NCBI GenBank assembly: GCA_002059205.1
Contig: MVCQ01000081.1
Span: forward strand, 1-6,394
Origin: Candidatus Latescibacteria bacterium 4484_107
Lineage (GTDB): Bacteria; Latescibacterota; 4484-107
DNA: 6,394 nt
Direction of reading: 5' to 3'
The notes beneath the pieces are model-generated. The model saw only the letters and a program-made list of their open reading frames with translations, was not told where the DNA came from and searched no databases. Position numbers and translations under genes: made by a program. Shown here piece after piece: positions 1-4,792 of this stretch. Position 1 is the stretch's first letter. Each line of letters starts with the position of its first letter.

Positions 1-744
1 GATGAACAGATAGAGCGTGCCCGCACTCAGATAAGCCGCTGCGGGGAGATTGGTCAGTCCCAGGGCCGCGTGGCAATATAGCTCCGGGGAGATGGTAAGA
101 AGAAAAGTGAAGATCAGGGCATTCAGCCGGGAGACGTACCGCGCCAATTGGCTATAAAAAACGAGCAGCAAAGCGATGAAGTAGAAGGTGATCACGATTT
201 TCGACTGGTGCGTGGCTCCCCAGAAATAGGACAGGGAAAGGGCAAGGGGAAAGTTGGGCGGATACGTGAGATTGCTCGCCCCGGAAATCCCGCTGTCGAG
301 CAGCTTGATGTGGATATCCCCCTCATGCACCATAAACTTAGCCCGACCGTCGTACGAATGCGCATCGTTGGCGAAGACCGGCCAATACAGATTTTTTGCG
401 GTGATGGCTCCTACCAGAAAAACGAGGACCAGAACGAGCGCAATCTCGGCCAGCGTGGGACGCTTGATCTTTCGGAGATCGGGCTTGGGCCATCCAAACG
501 CCCGGATCGTTTTCCACTGGAGGGCGGTACAGAGGCCGATCAGGAGAATCAGAATTAGAAACGTCGTGCCCCGGGTCAACTTCATGCCCAGCCAGTTCGC
601 GTAGAACAGGACCGTGGTATATCCTCCGATCCCCAACAGAAGCGCAAGCCCCACCTGTTCCGTCCTCCGCGTGACCACGGGAAAAAAGAGCACGAGCAAA
701 AATCCCAGCAAGAATACGAGAAGAAATCCAACAATCAAGATCAT
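1..744 (-). CDS. Polytopic membrane protein, probable GT-C-type glycosyltransferase, 3' end cut by window edge
   Basis: The frame stays open for 248 codons from an ATG at 744 to base 1, so the C-terminus lies outside the window. An AAGGA site sits about 7 bases before the ATG. The translation is strongly hydrophobic, with segments at roughly residues 3-24, 31-52, 60-76, 98-117, 164-178, 182-200, 207-222 and 230-248. Between the fourth and fifth segments is a polar, presumably extracytoplasmic loop with N126-D127, S130-Y131-D132-G133, R134-A135-K136 and Y161-P162-P163. An acidic residue in a first large outer loop, followed by R-A-K and Y-P-P, is the usual layout of GT-C/GT39-like enzymes, which transfer sugars from polyprenyl phosphate carriers. 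The GT-C assignment is inference from this layout; substrate and family number cannot be given. It lies 83 bases after a small membrane protein gene and probably shares its transcript. It could also be a polytopic protein without transferase activity. Confidence 0.72.
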   Translation of the reverse strand, partial: MILIVGFLLVFLLGFLLVLFFPVVTRRTEQVGLALLLGIGGYTTVLFYANWLGMKLTRGTTFLILILLIGLCTALQWKTIRAFGWPKPDLRKIKRPTLAEIALVLVLVFLVGAITAKNLYWPVFANDAHSYDGRAKFMVHEGDIHIKLLDSGISGASNLTYPPNFPLALSLSYFWGATHQSKIVITFYFIALLLVFYSQLARYVSRLNALIFTFLLTISPELYCHAALGLTNLPAAAYLSAGTLYLFI

Positions 745-764
745 ACGCTATTCCTTGGCTTTTT

Positions 765-825
765 AATGGACAATACCCCACCCCACCGCCCTAATTTGGG
801 GAGAAGTGGAAGAGTATTGCCCATT
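765..825. repeat. Inverted repeat between the two membrane-protein genes
   Basis: Arms at 765-776 (aatggacaatac) and 814-825 (gtattgcccatt) are complementary at 11 of 12 positions, with a 37-base loop. The loop begins with a C-rich tract (cccca twice in a row, 776-785). The element fills most of the 83-base gap between the 177-aa gene and the GT-C-like gene. No T-run follows on the minus strand at a distance typical of a terminator. It may be an mRNA-stabilising or attenuating stem, or chance. Confidence 0.4.
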
Positions 826-827
826 GC

Positions 828-1361
828 TCATTCCTCCACGGCTAAGTCTCCGGGAGCCACCGCGATCAGATCGTATTCGGCCCGATCCGACGGAGGATGT
901 TGCAGATAGTCGTACCCTTTGCCCTTGAAGATGATCAGATGGGTCGCTTTTAGATACATCGGACTTTTTCGGGCGCTTCGTTGAGGAATAATAAATCGGG
1001 GATAAAGATAATAATTCAGCCCCACCCGCGCAAGGTCTTTATCGTAAGGAGCCAGGATCACCGCATCTTCCGGGGTATGTGTTTTGACGTATTGCACCAG
1101 CTTATATCCGACTCCGAGCTTGCTCTCCATTTTTTCATCGTATGTCAGGTGCGGATAGGCACGGATCATCTTGAGATTGCCCAGAACGATACTGCGAAAA
1201 AGCCAGCCATAGTTGCGGGATTGCGTCATATAAACCATTCCCGCTATGACCGCAATCAGGACGATCAGTTCCTTCAAAAGACGCATCGCTTTTGAAGGGG
1301 GCTTTTTGGGAGTCGGAGTTTGCTGTTTTGAAGACGGCTTTTTTTTTGATTTTCTGCTCAC
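828..1361 (-). CDS. Single-pass membrane protein with extracytoplasmic YYLYPR-type domain
   Basis: This is a 177-aa protein starting at GTG 1361. The start is chosen because GGAGGAG lies 10 bases upstream and the downstream sequence has a normal signal-anchor plan. Residues 1-26 are Lys/Pro/Ser-rich and presumably cytoplasmic, residues 27-46 form one hydrophobic membrane segment, and 47-177 should lie outside the cytoplasm. The outer part holds a P-E-D-A-V-I-L-A strand (residues 97-104) followed by N-Y-Y-L-Y-P-R (116-122) and H-L-I-I-F (141-145). An alpha/beta module ending in YYLYPR is one I associate, from memory, with soluble tails of GT-C-like membrane proteins and with small proteins encoded beside them. 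Here it precedes such a gene by 83 bases on the same strand, which supports a shared complex or pathway. No catalytic motif is visible and its function is unknown. Confidence 0.75.
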   Translation of the reverse strand: MSRKSKKKPSSKQQTPTPKKPPSKAMRLLKELIVLIAVIAGMVYMTQSRNYGWLFRSIVLGNLKMIRAYPHLTYDEKMESKLGVGYKLVQYVKTHTPEDAVILAPYDKDLARVGLNYYLYPRFIIPQRSARKSPMYLKATHLIIFKGKGYDYLQHPPSDRAEYDLIAVAPGDLAVEE

Positions 1362-1597
1362 TGTCTTCTATCTCCTCCATCCGAACGTCAAATCACTGGC
1401 ACGAAACCCGCCTGTGTTCCATCGTAATGCAGATAAAATTTCGGAAATAAAACCTTCGTCCGTAAGTATTCCAATCTCAGGAAAAGCATCGTGCGTTTGC
1501 CGAGACCGAGGCGCTCAGGCGGCAATCTCGTTTCCCGGACTTTTCAGGAGTCCCGGACAAATCCATCGTATCCGTCTTCGACTGTTCGGTCTCTTCC
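1362..1597. other. Gene-free leader upstream of the 177-aa gene
   Basis: No frame here has both a credible start and protein-like composition. The stretch holds a weak promoter candidate (see 1446-1474), the GGAGGAG ribosome site at its low-coordinate end, and a short direct repeat tcccggac at 1533-1540 and 1551-1558. Nothing else stands out. Confidence 0.5.
1446..1474 (-). promoter_or_regulatory. Weak sigma70-like promoter candidate for the membrane-protein pair
   Basis: On the minus strand TTGGAA (1474-1469), a 17-base spacer and TTTATT (1451-1446) resemble -35 and -10 boxes. The start codon follows about 85 bases later. Matches to consensus are partial and AT-rich sequence gives such pairs by chance, so this is only a candidate. 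Confidence 0.2.
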
Positions 1598-1754
1598 GTC
1601 CCATTAGGGACAAAATATCTATAGCAGAAATAATTTGGAAAAAATCTCCAAGTCCCATAGGGACGATATAGCCATGTCTATTTCGTCCCTCACGGGACTT
1701 TGGAAAATGGTTTGGTTATTTCGGATTCTATAAATATCCTGTCCCTAACGGGAC
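1598..1754. repeat. Four GTCCC-GGGAC hairpin units arranged as a ~157-bp imperfect palindrome
   Basis: Four short hairpins with arms gtccc/gggac and 3-4 base loops lie at 1598-1611, 1652-1664, 1685-1698 and 1741-1754. The first has a downstream tail atatctatag and the last an upstream ctataaatat, so they are mirror images. Aligning 1598-1675 with the reverse complement of 1676-1754 keeps, in order: hairpin, ATAT(C/T)TATAG, GAAATAA, a variable spacer, a CCAA-type run, the second hairpin, and a shortened A(T/A)ATAG tail. The block is therefore two copies of a ~75-bp composite unit in inverted orientation, with hairpin-to-hairpin spacing of 54 and 56 bases in the two halves. From memory, similar GTCCC-TA-GGGAC...TTTATAG repeats are scattered through several bacterial phyla, so this is probably a REP-like dispersed repeat. 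A copy count in the host genome would settle it. Confidence 0.8.
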
Positions 1755-1762
1755 ATTTACAG

Positions 1763-1780
1763 GAATCTATAATGAGATTC
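1763..1780. repeat. Small perfect hairpin next to the palindromic block
   Basis: The arms gaatct (1763-1768) and agattc (1775-1780) are perfectly complementary around a 6-base AT-rich loop. It lies between the GTCCC block and the GTCATT-type repeat and could be a remnant of either. No function is visible. Confidence 0.35.
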
Positions 1781-1801
1781 ATGCAAAAATTTGAGACGAT
1801 A

Positions 1802-1884
1802 AGATTGCTTCGGCGCTTCGCTCTCCACAATGACGATAACAAAGTCATGGTGTCATTACGAGCGATAGCGAAGCAAAGAAATCT
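1802..1884. repeat. GTCATTNCGAG...GCTTCG-type palindromic dispersed repeat
   Basis: The left arm 1802-1834 runs from agattgcttcgg to caatgac. The right arm 1852-1884 runs from gtcattacgag to aaatct. The right arm reverse-complemented matches the left at both ends (AGATT and AATGAC) and through a shifted GCTTCG(C/G) core, with about 17 bases between arms. Sequences of the form gtcattgcgagcgaagcgaagcaatct are, from memory, widely dispersed extragenic repeats in unrelated bacteria. This copy is degenerate in the middle. Short frames read through it are repeat-derived and are not annotated as genes. Confidence 0.7.
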
Positions 1885-2029
1885 AGTTTTTCGGACTTTT
1901 GCAAGAGGCATTCAGTATAACACATTTCAACGCAAAAGGCAACTGCTTTTTCCGGAAAGCGGAGAGGACAACCAAGGCCCCCCTCTGTGCTTCTGTTCTT
2001 CTGTCTCTCCCGCCGTTGCGCCTGACGTG
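1885..2029. other. Gene-free 3' flank of the second AGE-like gene with pyrimidine-rich tract
   Basis: No coding frame is supported here. On the plus strand 1979-2012 is a C/T-rich tract with imperfect cttctgt repeats. The rest holds the promoter candidate at 1914-1942. No intrinsic terminator with a T-run was found directly after the AGE-like gene that ends at 2030. Confidence 0.5.
1914..1942 (-). promoter_or_regulatory. Sigma70-like promoter candidate reading into the repeat block
   Basis: The minus strand reads TTGCCT (1942-1937), exactly 17 bases, then TATACT (1919-1914). That is 4 of 6 and 5 of 6 matches to the -35 and -10 consensus, the best promoter match I found in the window. Transcription would run through both palindromic repeat families before reaching the 177-aa membrane-protein gene about 550 bases on. 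It could give that gene a long structured leader or make a non-coding transcript. It could also be chance in AT-rich sequence. Confidence 0.35.
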
Positions 2030-2047
2030 TTACGGGGCGAGCGTAAC
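2029..2047. repeat. Hairpin spanning the stop codon of the second AGE-like gene
   Basis: The arms gttacg (2029-2034) and cgtaac (2042-2047) are perfectly complementary around a 7-base loop, and the TAA stop is inside one arm. The other paralog ends in a near-identical but less perfect arrangement at 4792-4810. The similarity may simply reflect the shared last codons (V-T-L-A-P). No T-run follows. Confidence 0.3.
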
Positions 2048-3418
2048 CTCTGCCTCGAGCCCCTTCTCATCGGGCAGCCTGACACTCCGCTCCCGCGCAT
2101 CGAAGTCAACCCAGGATGCTCCATTGATCCGCACCCCACTGATCCGTACCGAGGGATCGTCCGCGAGCGAGACGAAATGTTTCCCGGGACCGTCCAACTT
2201 GAAATGGAGCGCCACCGGACGCCGGTTCACATACAGATTGAGATAGAGATAGTTGAGCAATCCGTGCTCGATTTCGTGGTACGAGGTCTGCCAGCCCGCC
2301 GCTTTTCGGCCGTCCCCAACGAGCGCGCCGTCCGGCGACACGCTTCCGAACACGCCGCCGTATTCGTGATCCACGAAGTAGCGCTCGTAGAACCGTTCGC
2401 TCTTTCGGAAGCGTTCCAAATACTGTTCCTCCTGCGTGAGATGATAGAGATGCAGTTGCAGGAAACAGCCGTAGATCTGAATCCACCACGATATGGTCGG
2501 GGACGCCACCGGGCGATAAGGGGGCGCTTTTTCCACCAGATCGTACCATCCGCCCCGCTCGGCATCCCATCCGTACCGGCTGATCTTGTCCCCCAGCATT
2601 TTTCCATGCTCGAGATAGGCCGCATTCCCGGTCTGATGATAAAGACGCAGGAAGGAAAGGACCGCCGTGAGTTGGGCGCCCATGGAAGCCACTTCCACTC
2701 CATCCACTCGATGGGGCGTATGCTTCCATTGTCGGTCGAAGCGACCGTGAAATCCATACACCCAGCCCTCTTCGGGGTCGGTCATCCGCTCCAGCGACAA
2801 ATCGGTCAGATGCGCGGTCCATTGCAGAAAATCGGGATCCCGGGTGGCCAGCCAGTAATTGAGCGAAAACGAGCCCACGTATCCATAGTGCGCGTGCTTA
2901 TTCTTGCCGTCGTCCCGGACGCTCAGATCCCGGTTGAGGGCCTGGTAGTATCCGCCGAATTGATCATCGTGGGCAGCCGTCCTACGAATTCGGACGGATT
3001 CCTCAAGACGCGACCGGACCCGCTCGTCTCCCGTGGTAAAATAGTACAGGGCGAGACCCACATTGGTATAGAGTTGAGAGTTCACGCCCTTGATGGCCCC
3101 TTTCGGCGCGCCCGTACGGGTCAGCCCGTCGAACCATCCTCCGTATTCCCGGTCCCACGCGTGCTCCAGCAGGTAGTCGGCGCCTTCCCGCGCGACCTCG
3201 ATATATTTGTCTTCCCCGGAGAGGAGATAGGCCGCGGAAAATGCGAAGACCTGACGGCTGATCATCGCCGGGACTTTGTCCCAGGGTGGCACGGGCTGCC
3301 ATTTGCGGGACAGATTGAGATAGAAGGCTCCATATTCCTCGTCCCGCACGTGCTCGTACCAGTATGGGATCAGATCGGTGAGTACGTTCTTTCGCCAAAA
3401 TTCGCCGTCTATGACCAT
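2030..3418 (-). CDS. AGE1: N-acylglucosamine 2-epimerase superfamily protein, catalytic His replaced
   Basis: This 462-aa protein starts at ATG 3418, chosen because AAGGAAGGA lies 7 bases upstream and the start matches the paralog at 6178; a longer frame would begin inside a terminator hairpin. Residues 1 to about 395 match the (alpha/alpha)6-barrel plan of AGE and cellobiose 2-epimerases. Visible landmarks are S54-R55-Q56 (conserved active-site Arg), Y92-G-G-W95, L161-N-R-D164, H175/H177, W311-W312-x-Q314 and Y380-H381, the position of the second catalytic His. Where family members have G-H-x-x-E on the eighth helix, this protein reads S245-M246-G-A-Q249, so the first catalytic His and nearby Glu are absent by eye alignment. 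Residues ~398-462 form a beta-rich extension (V-R-I-N-G at 429-433). No signal peptide is seen, so it is presumably cytoplasmic. Fold assignment is firm. The reaction is not: sugar 2-epimerisation, aldose-ketose isomerisation or a non-catalytic role are all possible. Confidence 0.88.
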   Translation of the reverse strand: MVIDGEFWRKNVLTDLIPYWYEHVRDEEYGAFYLNLSRKWQPVPPWDKVPAMISRQVFAFSAAYLLSGEDKYIEVAREGADYLLEHAWDREYGGWFDGLTRTGAPKGAIKGVNSQLYTNVGLALYYFTTGDERVRSRLEESVRIRRTAAHDDQFGGYYQALNRDLSVRDDGKNKHAHYGYVGSFSLNYWLATRDPDFLQWTAHLTDLSLERMTDPEEGWVYGFHGRFDRQWKHTPHRVDGVEVASMGAQLTAVLSFLRLYHQTGNAAYLEHGKMLGDKISRYGWDAERGGWYDLVEKAPPYRPVASPTISWWIQIYGCFLQLHLYHLTQEEQYLERFRKSERFYERYFVDHEYGGVFGSVSPDGALVGDGRKAAGWQTSYHEIEHGLLNYLYLNLYVNRRPVALHFKLDGPGKHFVSLADDPSVRISGVRINGASWVDFDARERSVRLPDEKGLEAEVTLAP

Positions 3419-3514
3419 GGTTCGTTCCTTCCTTGAAGTGGCAGAGCCGGTGACGCGCAACCGCCTATTCCGATAAACCACGCCCTCCCGCGATTTGGGA
3501 CCCACGGGAAACTG
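3419..3514 (-). promoter_or_regulatory. Leader of AGE1 with strong ribosome site
   Basis: AAGGAAGGA at 3434-3426 lies 7 bases before ATG 3418 and fixes the start. The 96 bases between the terminator's T-run and the ATG hold no clear -35/-10 pair. A weak tcccg/cggga stem is possible at about 3487-3510. How this gene is transcribed after the terminator is therefore unresolved. Confidence 0.55.
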
Positions 3515-3552
3515 AAAAAAGAGGCCCGGACACGATAGCACGTTCGGGCCTC
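3515..3552 (-). terminator. Intrinsic terminator between the URO-D gene and AGE1
   Basis: On the minus strand GAGGCCCG (3552-3545) pairs perfectly with CGGGCCTC (3528-3521), 7 of the 8 base pairs being G-C. A short ACG/CGT inner pairing is possible, and six T residues (3520-3515) follow directly. This is a textbook Rho-independent terminator. It lies 133 bases after the URO-D stop codon and 97 bases before the AGE1 start. It should end the upstream unit unless it works as an attenuator for AGE1; no competing antiterminator stem was obvious. Confidence 0.85.
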
Positions 3553-3685
3553 CTGACGATCCGATCCGAAGGATCCTTCACCCGAAAATTCCAAATCCCG
3601 GGGAGGATGACGGTTGAACGCTCCTACGTTGCGAAAAGCCTCGATCTGCGCTGCAAATGGATGTCTGGAGTACGTTTTCATTCCG

Positions 3686-4720
3686 TCATCGATCACAACT
3701 GCCAATCCGATAGTCCCTGCCCGTGTTCATAAACGTGCGGATGTTCTCAAAAGGGGTTTCCTGGGGCAAATCGCAGCCCGTACTCAATACGAAGTTTGGG
3801 TAGGGCTCCATCGCCTTCAGCAATTGCATCACGTCATGCGCCACGGCCTCCGCGGTGGATGTGAGAATAGCGCCCGTCGGATTCATGTTGCCAAATAGGA
3901 TCACTTCCCCATCCACGCGATCGGCAACAGCCGGAAGATCGATCCCGGCTTCGGGGGAATCCAGACTGATCGCATCCACTTGCGACTCGACCATCTTTTC
4001 GATGAGATGCATGGTATTGCCGCACGTATGATAAACGGATGCCACGTCGGCGTATTTGCAGCTATTGTTGATATGACGAACAAAACGGGAGGAGAATTGT
4101 TCAAACTGACCCGGGCCTAACATCACGGCGCTGGGTTCGAGGATACAAATAAGCTGCGCCCCCGCTCCGATCAGCAGTCTTACATATTCCTGAATCTTCT
4201 CCGTCGTAAACTCACAAAGCGCCGTCAGCTTATCGGGATCCATTACGGTCGCCATGGCGGCGTCCTCCGTTCCCATGATCAAGCCGGCCAACGAATACGG
4301 CCCGATGACGTAAGCGCCCCGGAGCACTTCTTTCGGGAAACCAATGCTCATGAGTTTCATCGTTTCAACATACCCGAGAAGCCTGGTGTCAAAGGAAATA
4401 TTGATCTGCCTTTGCATGGTGAGTTCGGCAATGTCAAAATGTTCCTTGACCACGGTGGCCGAATCCTGCTTGGGGAATACCGTATAGCGTCCCAACGCGT
4501 TGGCTTCCACCGAGAGGTCCATCAGGGGGAATACGATATCGGGTTTGAATGCCTCGACCAACGCCCTCAGCACGCCATAATGCTCCCCATAATTTTGTTG
4601 TGCGAGCTTGACCGTGCTCCCGGTAAGCCGCAAGCCGGGGAATCCCATCAAAGGGGCCACCAGTCTCCGGCCTTCCCCGTACGCTTTCCGGACTATTTCG
4701 GATAACGTTTTCTGGATCAT
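3686..4720 (-). CDS. URO-D-fold protein of the MtaA/MtbA/CmuA cobamide methyltransferase type
   Basis: This 344-aa protein starts at ATG 4720, with AAGGGA about 8 bases upstream. The plan is that of the uroporphyrinogen-decarboxylase superfamily TIM barrel. M67-D68-L-S-V-E72-A-N-A-L-G77 is the substrate-pocket region and I140-G-P-Y-S-L-A-G is a strand-loop. E195-P follows, then H231-T-C233-G-N and C316 in S-T-G-C-D-L-P. The H-x-C...C set is the zinc site that methylcobamide:thiol methyltransferases use to activate the methyl acceptor; true HemE decarboxylases lack it. Length is normal for this branch. The likely role is methyl transfer between a corrinoid protein and a thiol or similar acceptor in the cytoplasm. 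No corrinoid-binding protein, activator or substrate methyltransferase is in the window, so partner and substrate are unknown. It lies 72 bases after AGE2 on the same strand and is probably cotranscribed with it. Confidence 0.87.
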   Translation of the reverse strand: MIQKTLSEIVRKAYGEGRRLVAPLMGFPGLRLTGSTVKLAQQNYGEHYGVLRALVEAFKPDIVFPLMDLSVEANALGRYTVFPKQDSATVVKEHFDIAELTMQRQINISFDTRLLGYVETMKLMSIGFPKEVLRGAYVIGPYSLAGLIMGTEDAAMATVMDPDKLTALCEFTTEKIQEYVRLLIGAGAQLICILEPSAVMLGPGQFEQFSSRFVRHINNSCKYADVASVYHTCGNTMHLIEKMVESQVDAISLDSPEAGIDLPAVADRVDGEVILFGNMNPTGAILTSTAEAVAHDVMQLLKAMEPYPNFVLSTGCDLPQETPFENIRTFMNTGRDYRIGSCDR

Positions 4721-4751
4721 GTTTCTATCCCTTGCCTCATTGGAGAGTCAA

Positions 4752-4788
4752 TTTCCCCGTTCCCACGCTTCCGCTTGGAAACGGGAAA
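4752..4788. repeat. Intercistronic stem-loop between AGE2 and the URO-D gene
   Basis: The arms 4752-4763 (tttccccgttcc) and 4777-4788 (ggaaacgggaaa) pair with one or two bulges around a 13-base loop, within the 72-base gap between the two genes. No T-run follows on the minus strand, so a terminator is unlikely. It may set the relative message stability of the two cistrons. Confidence 0.45.
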
Positions 4789-4792
4789 ATGG

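Noticed and set aside
148..781. Short frames on both strands overlapping the GT-C-like gene
   Set aside because: The minus-strand frame from 744 stays open to the edge and encodes regular membrane helices; the others have unstructured, Arg/Pro-rich translations.
1598..1754. CRISPR array
   Set aside because: There are only four short units, in both orientations, the spacers between them are themselves homologous, and no cas gene is present.
1690..1911. 73-codon minus-strand frame across the repeats
   Set aside because: It is built from the two palindromic repeats and its translation is the usual read-through of a GTCATT-type repeat.
1700..3436. Long plus-strand open frame (578 codons)
   Set aside because: It is the antisense shadow of AGE1 and its upstream repeats. 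The translation has no family features, while the minus strand gives a clear AGE-fold protein over the same bases.
3419..3541. Extended start for AGE1 at 3541
   Set aside because: It begins within the intrinsic terminator hairpin and adds 41 residues with no match to the paralog; the ATG at 3418 has a strong ribosome site.
3686..4720. Assignment as HemE uroporphyrinogen decarboxylase
   Set aside because: The H-x-C...C zinc ligands and the lack of the HemE N-terminal R-Q-A-G-R motif point to the methyltransferase branch.
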